From positions 62,001 to 126,000 of the forward strand of contig NZ_BMJQ01000020.1 of assembly GCF_014643535.1 (NCBI RefSeq): 64,000 bases of DNA, given 5' to 3'. Both the position numbers and the translations under genes were made by a program. Below the pieces are notes generated by a model. That model saw nothing but the letters and a program-made list of their open reading frames with translations, was not told the origin of the DNA and did not search any database. This stretch comes from Aliidongia dinghuensis (GTDB taxonomy: Bacteria; Pseudomonadota; Alphaproteobacteria; ATCC43930; CGMCC-115725). Below are positions 8,608 through 16,672 of this stretch, piece after piece (position 1 is the stretch's first letter; each line of letters begins with the position of its first letter).

Positions 8608-9960
8608 CTAGCGGACGCCTTCCGAGGCGAGCGAGTCGCCGGTGAAGAAGCTGTCGGGACGCGGCGCCACGTTCTTGTAGTAGCCGTCGTTGAAGACCTC
8701 GATCGCGCTGTAGGTGCCGGCCTGCAGGTTGTGGACGATCGTGGTGTCGATGAAATCGTAGCCACCGTCGGCGACGTTGAGCGGCAGCATGTAGGCCGTG
8801 CGCCACAGCTTGCCGTCGGCGTCATAGCCGTCGGTCATGAGCGCCGCATAGCTGTCCTCGTCGAAATAGACCCGCTTCTTCGGCACGACATGGCGCTTGC
8901 CGGACGCGAGCGAGAGCTCGACGACCCAGACCCGGTGCAACTCCCAGCGCAGCTTGTCCGCGTTCGGGAAGTGGGCCGTGAGCGCCTGCGCCGACGGCAG
9001 CTGGAAGAATGCGTTGTCGTTGTAGGGGACGTAGATTTCCTGCTTGCCGATCAGCTTCCAGTCATAGCGGTCGGGCGCACCCCAGAAGCCGAACACTTCG
9101 TCGAAATAATTGGCGCCGGAAGCCACGAAGTCGGGCGTGTCGTACCCCACGGTCGGCGCCCGGCGCACCCGGCGCTGGCCGACCAGGTACTGCCAGGCCT
9201 GGCGCGGCGTCGAAGGATCGACGCTGTCGCGGATCACCAGCATCTCGCCCGCCTTGAACGCCGGCCCCACGTTCTGCAGCCGGCCGAAGGCATATTCGCC
9301 GTCCCATTTGTCGGCCGAGCCGTCCTGCTCGTAATAAGGCGACTGATGATTGTCGATGGCGCTCACCGTCATGGTGACCGAGCCGTCGGAATTGCCGGTG
9401 AAATTCTGGATCCGGTAGCTGTTCGACGGCGACACGTAGCGCAGCGTGTGGTTCCAATAGAGTTCGATGCCGGATTTCGGCATCGGGAACGGCGTACCGC
9501 CGTAGACGCCCTTGACCGACTGGCCGTTGTCGCCAAGCTGGCCGTTCACCGCGTTCTTCAGGTCATTGTCATAGACCCATTGCGGGGCCGCGAACGTCCG
9601 GTGCGACGGATAGACCGTCAGGTGATAGTCCGGATACTTGGCAATCAGCGCCTTCTGGCCTTCGCTGAGCTTGCCGGCATATTGCGCCACGTTCTTCTGA
9701 TCGATGACAAAGAGCGGCTTCTCGTTCGGGTATTGATCGGCCGGCAGCGGGCCCGTGCTGGGGACCAGCGCCTTGGTGAGGCCGCCGTCCCAGGCCGGGA
9801 TGGAGCCGTCCTTGTTGCCGGCCTTCTCGGCGCCGAACGGCGTCAGCTCGTGCCCGAGCTTCGCCGCCTCCTGCGGCGAGATGCCGGCCTCGGCGGCACC
9901 TGCGAGCAGGAGCGTCGCCGTGAGCGCCGCGCCGAGCGCGGCCGTGCTGTTCTTCCTCAT
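8608..9960 (-). CDS. DUF1329 periplasmic (LolA/LolB-like) protein
   Basis: A 450-residue exported protein recognised as the DUF1329 family, whose fold is related to lipoprotein-carrier LolA/LolB. It has a signal peptide ending AGAAEA, with no lipobox cysteine, then the family start GISPQEAAKLGHELTPFGAE and the middle region NHTLRYVSPSNSYRIQNFTG. The ATG at 9960 follows GGGGAGGAAAC. It is 14 bp downstream of the DUF1302 barrel, the usual order for this pair, and presumably moves hydrophobic material between inner and outer membranes together with the barrel and the RND protein. The family call is secure. No member that I can name has an established biochemical role. Confidence 0.85.
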   Translation of the reverse strand: MRKNSTAALGAALTATLLLAGAAEAGISPQEAAKLGHELTPFGAEKAGNKDGSIPAWDGGLTKALVPSTGPLPADQYPNEKPLFVIDQKNVAQYAGKLSEGQKALIAKYPDYHLTVYPSHRTFAAPQWVYDNDLKNAVNGQLGDNGQSVKGVYGGTPFPMPKSGIELYWNHTLRYVSPSNSYRIQNFTGNSDGSVTMTVSAIDNHQSPYYEQDGSADKWDGEYAFGRLQNVGPAFKAGEMLVIRDSVDPSTPRQAWQYLVGQRRVRRAPTVGYDTPDFVASGANYFDEVFGFWGAPDRYDWKLIGKQEIYVPYNDNAFFQLPSAQALTAHFPNADKLRWELHRVWVVELSLASGKRHVVPKKRVYFDEDSYAALMTDGYDADGKLWRTAYMLPLNVADGGYDFIDTTIVHNLQAGTYSAIEVFNDGYYKNVAPRPDSFFTGDSLASEGVR

Positions 9961-9974
9961 GTTTCCTCCCCGGC

Positions 9975-11771
9975 TCAGAACGTGCGCGACAGCGAGAACG
10001 CGATGAAATCGCGGTCATGCAGATCCTGCGCATAGGACAGGTAGCGCGCCGCACCGCCTGCCGTTGGTTGCCCCTTCGGGCCGAAGTAGCTCGTGTAGGT
10101 GAGCGAGACGTTCCAGACGTTGTCGTACTTGCCCTTCACGCCGAGGCTGAGGTCGCCGACGTTCTGGGCGTTGAAGTTGCCGATGTGCGAGCCCAGTGCG
10201 GAACGGCCGTAGAGGCCGTAGCCGAGGCCGATCGGCGTCGTGACGTCGAGGTTCGGCATCACCTGGAAGAACGACGGTTCGAACACCGCCCGAGCTGCCA
10301 ACGCGCTACGGGTGCTGGTCGGGTTCAGCGACATGGTGCTGTCGGCGAAGAGCACGCCGCCTGGCCCCAGCACCGTCGCCTTGTCGCCCTTGTTCAGGAT
10401 GTCGAGCAGATGGTTGAAACCCAGCTCGCCGACGATCGAGGCGCCGTCCCAGATGCCGTTTTCGGTCAGGAGCGAGATGGCCGAGATGTTGGCGTGCAGC
10501 GTGTCGCCGCGCAGGTAGCGGGTGCTCGAGAGATTGTCGCTCGAGCCATTGGCGAAGATGATGCCGCCGTTGCCGCCGGCGCTGTCGGCAGTCGCGAGCG
10601 ACTGGTTGTGGCGGAACGAGATCTCGCCCGAGACATTCGTGTCGCCGACCGCGGTCGCGAAGCTGGCGCCGTAGGTCTGGACGTTCTGGTTATAGGCGGT
10701 GCGGAAATTGCCGATGCGCAGCGCGCTTACGCCGTCGCCGAAGGTGACGGGCGCGACGCCGGTCTCGATCAGATAGTCGGCCGCCGGATCCTTTTCGTGA
10801 TAGTTCGCGAAATAGAGGCCGAACTCCCAGTTCTTGGTCGCCTTCCAGCGCAGCTCGGCGCCGCCCTGCCCCTGGCTGTCGGGCATCAGGTCCTTGCCGT
10901 GGGCGAAATAGAGGCCCGGCACGGCGCCGGCGAATTGCCCGGGCGGCCACAACGTCTCGGCGCCGGCGCCGAACACGTCGGCATCGCTGAAATAGCTGCC
11001 GACGCCCGGCAAGCGGTCCGGCCGATATTCGAACTGGTAATACCCGCCGAGCAGCAGGCCGTGGCCGAGCTCCCAATTGAACGACGCCTGGCCGACCGGC
11101 AGCATGATCTCCTTGAACTGCGAGTTCGGCACGGAGAGTGCCTTGACGACGTCGATCGGCGCCTGGGCGGCGGCGATGCCGTTGGCGCCCATGAACAGCG
11201 TCTCGCCATAGAGCTGGGAGAAGCGCCCGACACGGACGGTGAGCGCCTGCTCGCTCGGCAGCTCGAACGTGTGGAACACCAGCGCGTCGAGCACCTCGAC
11301 GTCCTTGCCGTGCAGCACGCGCGTCCCTTGCGGGAACTGGTTGACACCCTCGAACGCGTTGTTGGTGCTCGTCGGGTCGTGGTTGGTCGTCGACTGGTTG
11401 TAGACCGTGTCGTACCAGGCGGCGGCCGACAGGCGGAAGCCGGTGTGCTCCTGATAGACGGCGTCGAACTCGGACAGGATGTCGACGCGGTTCGAGATCA
11501 GGCCCTTGCGGAAGTTCCGGTCGCCGTCGTTGACGTTGCTGTTGAGCGGCTGGAAATTGCCACCCACGGCCGGATCGAAACTGCCGACGCGGAAGGCGTT
11601 CGAATATTTGAGCGTATTGTCCCAGCGCAGCGACCAGTCGGGATCGCCGGCGTCGATCTGGTCGGCCCATGCCGTGCCCGTGCCCGCCGTGCCCGCCACC
11701 GCCAGTACGCCGAGGGCGATGCCCGACAACAAACGGGCCCTGGATATGCTGCGCCCCGTAAGCGGAACCAT
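9975..11771 (-). CDS. DUF1302 outer-membrane beta-barrel protein
   Basis: A 598-residue protein of the DUF1302 family. The start at 11771 follows TTCGGGAGG and yields a signal peptide ending near GTAWA. The mature part alternates short amphipathic strands rich in Y, W, F and N, and ends in SLSRTF; a terminal phenylalanine is the outer-membrane-protein insertion signal. WSLRWDNTLKYSNAFRVG near the mature N terminus is typical of the family. It heads the operon DUF1302-DUF1329-YCF48-RND, with the strongest palindromic operator in the window 104-138 bp upstream of the start. I infer a porin-like channel or docking barrel for aromatic or hydrophobic substrate, induced with the hydroxycinnamate genes. 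Confidence 0.85.
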   Translation of the reverse strand: MVPLTGRSISRARLLSGIALGVLAVAGTAGTGTAWADQIDAGDPDWSLRWDNTLKYSNAFRVGSFDPAVGGNFQPLNSNVNDGDRNFRKGLISNRVDILSEFDAVYQEHTGFRLSAAAWYDTVYNQSTTNHDPTSTNNAFEGVNQFPQGTRVLHGKDVEVLDALVFHTFELPSEQALTVRVGRFSQLYGETLFMGANGIAAAQAPIDVVKALSVPNSQFKEIMLPVGQASFNWELGHGLLLGGYYQFEYRPDRLPGVGSYFSDADVFGAGAETLWPPGQFAGAVPGLYFAHGKDLMPDSQGQGGAELRWKATKNWEFGLYFANYHEKDPAADYLIETGVAPVTFGDGVSALRIGNFRTAYNQNVQTYGASFATAVGDTNVSGEISFRHNQSLATADSAGGNGGIIFANGSSDNLSSTRYLRGDTLHANISAISLLTENGIWDGASIVGELGFNHLLDILNKGDKATVLGPGGVLFADSTMSLNPTSTRSALAARAVFEPSFFQVMPNLDVTTPIGLGYGLYGRSALGSHIGNFNAQNVGDLSLGVKGKYDNVWNVSLTYTSYFGPKGQPTAGGAARYLSYAQDLHDRDFIAFSLSRTF

Positions 11772-11874
11772 GCTTGCCTCCCGAATTTTCTTTGTCGGCG
11801 CCCCGTCTTGGCGGGCTTGACCGTTGCGCGTCCCGACGGCCGCTCTGGACCGCTGATCGCCGATCTTCAATACC

Positions 11875-11909
11875 ACACATAATTGTTATATTCAATAACA
11901 ATTATGTGT
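11875..11909. promoter_or_regulatory. Extended palindromic operator of the envelope operon
   Basis: ACACATAATTGTTAT, five bases (ATTCA), then ATAACAATTATGTGT form a perfect 15-bp inverted repeat. The inner core TTGTTAT-N5-ATAACAA is identical in arms and spacing to the site before ech. It lies in the gap between the DUF1302 start and the esterase stop, so it most likely controls the envelope operon. This is the clearest sequence evidence that these genes belong to the hydroxycinnamate regulon. Confidence 0.8.
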
Positions 11910-11933
11910 GAAAACTACCGTTGACAGACGATT

Positions 11934-12662
11934 TCAGGGAGCGGCGCTTTCGCCGGCGATCAGGTGGTCGACCAGCCGCTCGGGTGCGGAGAAGAACGGC
12001 GAATGCGATGTCGGCAGCTGGAACACCCGCGCGCAGGGCCAGGCCGCTTGCATGCGGCGCTGGGACGAGAGCGTGATGGCGCGGTCGTCCAGGCATTCGA
12101 TGAAATGCCTCGGTACCTGCCCGAAGCGCTCCGCCGTGACGCGGACCGGCGTGTGGATCGAGAACAGCGGCTCAGGCCTGAGGCGCTGAAAGGTGAAATC
12201 GAGATCCTCGGGCGAGCAATCGCCATAGAAGCCGCCGACCACGACTTCCTTGCGCACGGTCCAGGTGCCGGCGCGCTCGTCCGGCACGAGGTTGGTCGGG
12301 ATCACCGAGGCCGTGTCGGCGACCGCCTCCTGCCACAGGGTCTGGCCGTCCTTGAGCAGGAAGGCGGTGAGATAAACGGCGCGCTTGACCAGTTCCGGCG
12401 CCCGTTCGGCGACAGCGCTCACCAGAATGCCGCCGCGGCTGTGGCCGACGAGGACGACCGGCTCGGGCTGGGCGCGGGCGAGATCGACCAGATGGTCGAC
12501 CCAGAGATCGAGGCTGAGTGCCGCGATCGGCGTCGGGTCGGCGCCCAGGCCCGGCAGGTCGGGCGCCAGCACATGATGGCCGGCGGCCTCCAGCAGCGGC
12601 ACGACCTTGTGCCAGCACCAGCCGCCGTGGGCAGCACCATGGATCAGCATGAAATGCGCCAT
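11934..12662 (-). CDS. Alpha/beta hydrolase, possible hydroxycinnamate ester esterase
   Basis: A 242-residue alpha/beta hydrolase with no signal peptide, so probably cytoplasmic. It opens with the oxyanion motif MAHFMLIHGAAHGGWCW. The nucleophile elbow is GHSRGG (S75), and the triad is completed by an aspartate in ECLDD (192-193) and H220 in LPTSHSPFF. The layout matches the small methylesterase/hydroxynitrile-lyase-like group. The start at 12662 is fixed by GAGGGAGG upstream. The gene lies 11 bp after the vdh-like gene in the same operon. I infer hydrolysis of hydroxycinnamate esters (methyl ferulate, chlorogenate-type) to feed the CoA ligase. The fold is certain; the substrate is a guess from context. 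Confidence 0.8.
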   Translation of the reverse strand: MAHFMLIHGAAHGGWCWHKVVPLLEAAGHHVLAPDLPGLGADPTPIAALSLDLWVDHLVDLARAQPEPVVLVGHSRGGILVSAVAERAPELVKRAVYLTAFLLKDGQTLWQEAVADTASVIPTNLVPDERAGTWTVRKEVVVGGFYGDCSPEDLDFTFQRLRPEPLFSIHTPVRVTAERFGQVPRHFIECLDDRAITLSSQRRMQAAWPCARVFQLPTSHSPFFSAPERLVDHLIAGESAAP

Positions 12663-12673
12663 CGCGGCCTCCC

Positions 12674-14146
12674 TCAGTACGGCTTCCGGGTCGGCCGGCT
12701 CTCGATGGTGATCCAGCGCCATTGGGTGAACAGGTCCCAGTTCGCCGGGCCGCCGATATTGCCGCCGTTGCCGGAGGCACCCCGGCCGCCGAACGGGTTG
12801 GCGACCTCGTCGGCAATCGTCTGGTCGTTGATGTGCAGGAGGCCCGAATTGATCCGCTCGCCCAGTGCCAGCGCACGGCCGATGTCGGGCGAGATAACGG
12901 CGCCCGACAGGCCGTAGTCCGTGTCGTTGGCGATCGCGATCGCCTCGTCGTCCGACCCGAACGGGATGATGCTGGCGACCGGGCCGAACACCTCGTCGCG
13001 ATAGGCGCGCATGCCGCGCTTGACGCCGCTCAGCACGGTCGGGCGGTAGAACAGCCCCTCGTAGGTGCCGCCGGCCGCGAGCACGGCGCCCTCCGCCACC
13101 GTGTCCTGGACGATCTCGTGGATCCGGTTGCGCTGCGCCTCGCTGATGATCGGGCCCAGCGCCACGTTCTCGGTCGCCGGATTGCCGACGGGCAGGTGCC
13201 GGGCCCGTTCGGCCAGCAGCTTCGCGAAGGGCTGTGCGACCTGTTCCTGTACCAGGATGCGGCCCGACGCCATGCAGACCTGGCCCTGGTGGAAATAGGC
13301 GCCGAACGCCGCGTTCGACGCCGCCAGCTCCAGATCGGCATCCTCGAGCACGATCAGCGGGCTCTTGCCGCCCAGTTCGAGCGACATGCGCTTCAAGAGC
13401 CGCCCGCAGGTCTCGCCGATCGCCCGGCCCGCAGCGGTCGAGCCGGTGAAGGCGATGAGCCGTGTGTCGGGATGCTCGACCAGCGCCTGGCCGACCTCGG
13501 CACCGCCCGGCAGCATGTGGAAGACGTCGGTCGGAAAACCGGCCTCATCGAGCGCCCGCGCCATGAGCACGCCGCCGGTGACCGGCGTGCGCGGATCGGG
13601 CTTGAGCACGACCGTGTTGCCGGTGGCGAGCGCCGGCGCCACGGCGCGGGCACCCAGGATCATCGGGAAATTGAACGGCGAGATGACGCCGACGACGCCA
13701 TGCGGCACGCGCTGGCCGTAACTCAGGCGCCCCGCCCGGGACGGCAGCACCGCCCCATGCGCCTCGGTCAGCATGCCGGCCGCCTGGCGGAACAGCGCCA
13801 CCGTCTCCGCGACCTCGACCTGCGCCTTCGGCCGGATGGCGCCGTTCTCGCGCACGATCCACTCGACGAGCTCGTCGCCATGGCTCTCGAGAACGGCGGC
13901 GGCCTTCAGCAGCAGCTTCATGCGCGTCCGGTGGTCGAGCCCGGCCCAGGCCGGCTGCGCCGCCTTGGCGCGCGCAACCGCGACCGCCACGTCGGCCGGC
14001 GTGGCAACGCCGATGAGCGCCAGCTCGGCGCCCGTCGCCGGCTCCCGGACCGCAGCGGTCCCCGCGGTCGGCGACTGCCATCCGCCAAGCCAGAGCCTGC
14101 CGCTCCAGCGCTTCGCATCGAGAAAATGGTAGCTGGACAGATCCAT
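12674..14146 (-). CDS. vdh: Aromatic aldehyde dehydrogenase, probable vanillin dehydrogenase
   Basis: A 490-residue NAD(P)-dependent aldehyde dehydrogenase. It has the catalytic C291 in GQVCMASGR, the general base E257 in LELGGKSP, and N159 in SPFNFP. The sequence style (SYGQRVPHGVVGVISPFNFP, NDQTIADE near the end) matches the benzaldehyde/vanillin dehydrogenase branch. It would convert vanillin or 4-hydroxybenzaldehyde, released by the hydratase/lyase, to the aromatic acid. A ribosome site AAGGGGAGGG precedes the ATG. It is the first gene of a two-gene operon with the esterase, and a TTGTTAT half-site repeat lies about 80-107 bp upstream. The vdh symbol rests on family plus regulon context. 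Confidence 0.85.
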   Translation of the reverse strand: MDLSSYHFLDAKRWSGRLWLGGWQSPTAGTAAVREPATGAELALIGVATPADVAVAVARAKAAQPAWAGLDHRTRMKLLLKAAAVLESHGDELVEWIVRENGAIRPKAQVEVAETVALFRQAAGMLTEAHGAVLPSRAGRLSYGQRVPHGVVGVISPFNFPMILGARAVAPALATGNTVVLKPDPRTPVTGGVLMARALDEAGFPTDVFHMLPGGAEVGQALVEHPDTRLIAFTGSTAAGRAIGETCGRLLKRMSLELGGKSPLIVLEDADLELAASNAAFGAYFHQGQVCMASGRILVQEQVAQPFAKLLAERARHLPVGNPATENVALGPIISEAQRNRIHEIVQDTVAEGAVLAAGGTYEGLFYRPTVLSGVKRGMRAYRDEVFGPVASIIPFGSDDEAIAIANDTDYGLSGAVISPDIGRALALGERINSGLLHINDQTIADEVANPFGGRGASGNGGNIGGPANWDLFTQWRWITIESRPTRKPY

Positions 14147-14226
14147 GACGCACGCCCTCCCCTTCGCGTTCGCTCGCTCCGCGCCATTCCAGTTGCGGGT
14201 GACGCAAATCGATCAGATTGTTCTTC

Positions 14227-14254
14227 ATAATTGTTATTATATATAATTGTTATT
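14227..14254. promoter_or_regulatory. Diverged operator upstream of vdh
   Basis: The 12-mer ATAATTGTTATT occurs twice as a direct repeat (14227-14238 and 14243-14254, 16-bp period). Each copy contains the TTGTTAT half-site of the palindromes at 4271 and 11883. Read as a palindrome, the right arm is only partly conserved (ATAATTG instead of ATAACAA). It sits about 80-107 bp before the vdh start, in a strikingly AT-rich patch. I infer a weaker or differently arranged site for the same regulator. Confidence 0.6.
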
Positions 14255-14496
14255 GGCGCAAGCCATGATGCGCAACGCGGCGCGAGCGGTCGGGTACGAT
14301 CGATTGACGATTGCAAGCCCGAGAGTTACGCGAGAGCCCCGCGGCACGATCCGGATTACGGACGCCCCGGATCACGGATGTCAGGGCATGCAGCCAATAC
14401 GGCTATCTGCCTGAAGCACCGTGCAACTCTGGGCGTGGCCTCTGGCGCGGGACGGCCTTGCGGGGCTGCTGCGGCTCAGTGCGGCTGCGCCAATGC

Positions 14497-14529
14497 AAAA
14501 AACCCGGCGCGCTTTTGGCTGCCGGGTTT
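14497..14529 (-). terminator. Intrinsic terminator of the FAD oxidoreductase-aldolase operon
   Basis: AAACCCGGC (14500-14508) pairs with GCCGGGTTT (14521-14529) around a 12-base loop. On the minus strand the stem is followed by a run of T (six A on the plus strand at 14497-14502). It lies 47 bp beyond the stop of the FAD oxidoreductase gene and ends that operon. The rest of the 430-bp gap up to vdh holds the operator at 14227 and no gene that I can see. Confidence 0.8.
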
Positions 14530-14575
14530 GATGTTGGGCTGCAGAGATCGTTGGTTGCGGCGGCTCACTCCGGGC

Positions 14576-15793
14576 TCAGATGACCGCTTCCTCAAGGAAG
14601 GGCTCGTTGCGCGGAATCCGCTCGTAGCAGAAGGGCGAGAGATCAAGCGTCTGGAAGGCTCCATGAACGATCAGCTCGCTTACGGCCCGGCCCACGGCCG
14701 GCGATTGCTGCAACCCATGCCCCGAGAAGCCGTTGGCGAACATGAAGTTCGTCACTTCCGGGTGGAAGCCGACAATGCCGTTATGATCCAGCGTGTTGTA
14801 TTCATAGTGGCCGGTCCAGCTTTGCTGCACCTTCAGCGCGTCGAAGCAGGGAATCCGGTGCCAGAGTGCCGGCCAGATGCGGTCGTCGAACTCCAAGTAA
14901 TCGGTCTCGAAGTCGTCGTAGTCGGCTGGACCGTCATTGAGCGGCGTGTTTCCAGTCAGGAACAGCTCGCCTTCGGGACGAACGAACGTGCCTGAGAGGT
15001 CGATCACGTTGGGCATCCGACCGGGGATCGGGTTGGCGCTGGAGAAGACGAAGCTGTGCCGCTTGCGCGGCTCCACCGGGATCGACAGGCCTGCCATCGC
15101 CGCCACCTGCTGGGCGCGCGGGCCGGCGGCATTGACGAGTGTTCCACACGAAACAGACTGGCCGGTCGAGAGCTTCGCGCTGATCACGCGGCCGCCTGAA
15201 AGCTCGAGGCCGGTCACGGCATTGTCGATGTACTCGACACCCGAGGCGCGGGCACCGCGGCGGAAACCGTTGAGCAGGCCCATGGAATCGAACCAGCCCT
15301 CTTCGCGGGCACCCCAGGCGCCGCCGCCGAGATCCTCCACATTGAGCCAAGGGAACCGATCCTTAAGTGGCCCCGGCTCGAGGAAGACAGTATGGGCGCC
15401 CAGGCTGCGCTGCAGATCGACGCGGGCGCGCGCCGCCTCCACGCCGTCGACCGAGCAGCAATAGAGGTAGCCATGCTCGCGGAAGCCGAGGTCCGGCGCC
15501 AGCTCGTCCTTGTAGAAGGGCGCCATGCGCTCCTGGAAGCTTTGTATGATCCGGATGCCGAACTGGCTGATCTTCACGTTGATCGGGTTCGAGTATTGCT
15601 GCCGGATCGCGCTGGTCGAAAGCGCGGTCGACGAGAATTCGTAGCTGCTGTCGCGTTCGACCACGAGGATCGATGCGCTCGTGCCGACCGCCTGGCTCAG
15701 CCAATAGGCGGTCGAGGATCCAACGGCCGCGCCACCGACGATGACGATGTCATAGGAGGTACGGCTCGGGGCTTTATACGGGGGAATGGCCAT
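14576..15793 (-). CDS. FAD-dependent amino acid/amine oxidoreductase (DAO family)
   Basis: A 405-residue DAO-family flavoprotein. The N-terminal FAD motif reads IVIVGGAAVGSSTAYWL, i.e. G-G-A-A-x-G rather than the commoner GxGxxG. The C-terminal half has WTGHYEYNTLDHNGIVG and FANGFSGHGLQQSPAVG, typical of the sarcosine/glycine-oxidase and FOXRED1-like group. It would oxidise a secondary or D-amine to an imine, passing electrons to oxygen or a quinone. ATG 15793 has GGAG eight bases upstream. It is 15 bp after the HpcH/HpaI aldolase in one operon, divergent from a reductase/RidA operon. RidA on the other side fits imine chemistry. The exact amine is unknown. Confidence 0.8.
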   Translation of the reverse strand: MAIPPYKAPSRTSYDIVIVGGAAVGSSTAYWLSQAVGTSASILVVERDSSYEFSSTALSTSAIRQQYSNPINVKISQFGIRIIQSFQERMAPFYKDELAPDLGFREHGYLYCCSVDGVEAARARVDLQRSLGAHTVFLEPGPLKDRFPWLNVEDLGGGAWGAREEGWFDSMGLLNGFRRGARASGVEYIDNAVTGLELSGGRVISAKLSTGQSVSCGTLVNAAGPRAQQVAAMAGLSIPVEPRKRHSFVFSSANPIPGRMPNVIDLSGTFVRPEGELFLTGNTPLNDGPADYDDFETDYLEFDDRIWPALWHRIPCFDALKVQQSWTGHYEYNTLDHNGIVGFHPEVTNFMFANGFSGHGLQQSPAVGRAVSELIVHGAFQTLDLSPFCYERIPRNEPFLEEAVI

Positions 15794-15808
15794 CACGAAG
15801 GCTCCGCA

Positions 15809-16573
15809 TCAACGATTGAATGAGGCGATCAACGCATCCGCCCCACGGGCGAGCAGGCCGAGGTCGGATCCCACCGCCACCATGGTGAAGCCGTCTGCGA
15901 GATAGCGGTCCGCGTCAGCTTTCACCGGTGCCAGAATCCCGCTTGCCTTGCCGGCCTTGGCGGCAGCCACACGTACTGCCGAGATCGCCTTCTGCACATG
16001 TTCGGCCGCGGGATTGCCCATGGCCCCCATGTTCGTTGAAAGGTCCCCGGGGCCAACGAAGAGGACGTCGACCCCGTCGACTGCCGCAATTTCCGCCGCA
16101 TTCGCGAGCCCGGTCTCGCACTCGATCTGCGCCACGAGGAGCTGCTGCGCACGAGCATTGGCGTGATAGCCGGCAATGCGGCCAAAGGCATTGGCGCGAT
16201 GCGCCACCGAGAAACCGCGGAAGCCGCGCGGGGCGTAGTTCATCGCCGCCACGATCGCACGCGCCTGATCCGCCGATCGCACATTGGGGATCATCAGGCT
16301 GCGCGCGCCGATATCCATCGCCTGCTTGATGAGCGTCGGATCGTCCGACGGCAGACGGACGACAGGCTCGCTGGTGAAGCCGCCAAGCACCTGAAGCTGA
16401 GCCATCACGCTCCGCAGGTCGTTGGGGCTGTGCTCGCCATCGATCAGAAGCCAGCCCGCCCCTGAGCCGGCGACGACCTCGGTCGTCAAGGCCGAAGCGA
16501 GAGAACACCAGAGACCAACACAGGGACGCCCTGCGGCAATCGCAGCCTTCAGGAGATTTGGACGCTCTTGCAT
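15809..16573 (-). CDS. HpcH/HpaI-family class II aldolase
   Basis: A 254-residue TIM-barrel aldolase of the HpcH/HpaI/GarL family. Residues matching the active site are H48 (DGEHSPND), R73 (VVRLPSDD), E151 and D177 (metal ligands in IECETG and GPGDLS). These enzymes cleave or form bonds between pyruvate and an aldehyde. The start follows GGAGG seven bases upstream. It is first in an operon with the FAD oxidoreductase and diverges from a 3-hydroxyisobutyrate-dehydrogenase-family reductase. The pair resembles GarL plus GarR, which make pyruvate and tartronate semialdehyde and then reduce the latter, but no sugar-acid dehydratase is present, so I leave the substrate open. Confidence 0.85.
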   Translation of the reverse strand: MQERPNLLKAAIAAGRPCVGLWCSLASALTTEVVAGSGAGWLLIDGEHSPNDLRSVMAQLQVLGGFTSEPVVRLPSDDPTLIKQAMDIGARSLMIPNVRSADQARAIVAAMNYAPRGFRGFSVAHRANAFGRIAGYHANARAQQLLVAQIECETGLANAAEIAAVDGVDVLFVGPGDLSTNMGAMGNPAAEHVQKAISAVRVAAAKAGKASGILAPVKADADRYLADGFTMVAVGSDLGLLARGADALIASFNR

Positions 16574-16604
16574 CCCGTCGCCTCCAAAACTTGAGCACTT
16601 GAAA

Positions 16605-16633
16605 TTTGTCTGACATCAGATAGCATATAGCAT
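16605..16633. promoter_or_regulatory. Candidate operator in divergent promoter
   Basis: TTTGTCTGACATC (16605-16617) contains TGTC-T-GACA, matching the GT-N3-AC symmetry common at FadR-type GntR operators. It is followed by a tandem ATAGCAT ATAGCAT (16620-16633). The patch lies in the 99-bp gap between the divergent aldolase and reductase genes. I infer a site for the GntR protein encoded at the end of the plus-strand operon. Confidence 0.45.
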
Positions 16634-16672
16634 ATGTCCATCGCAAGCAGCGTCGTGGCAATGAGGTGCGGG

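Noticed and set aside
7885-11882. Long plus-strand open frames (716 and 621 codons) opposite the DUF1329 and DUF1302 genes
   Set aside because: No ribosome sites, arginine-rich low-complexity products, and the minus-strand genes carry clear signal peptides and family motifs.
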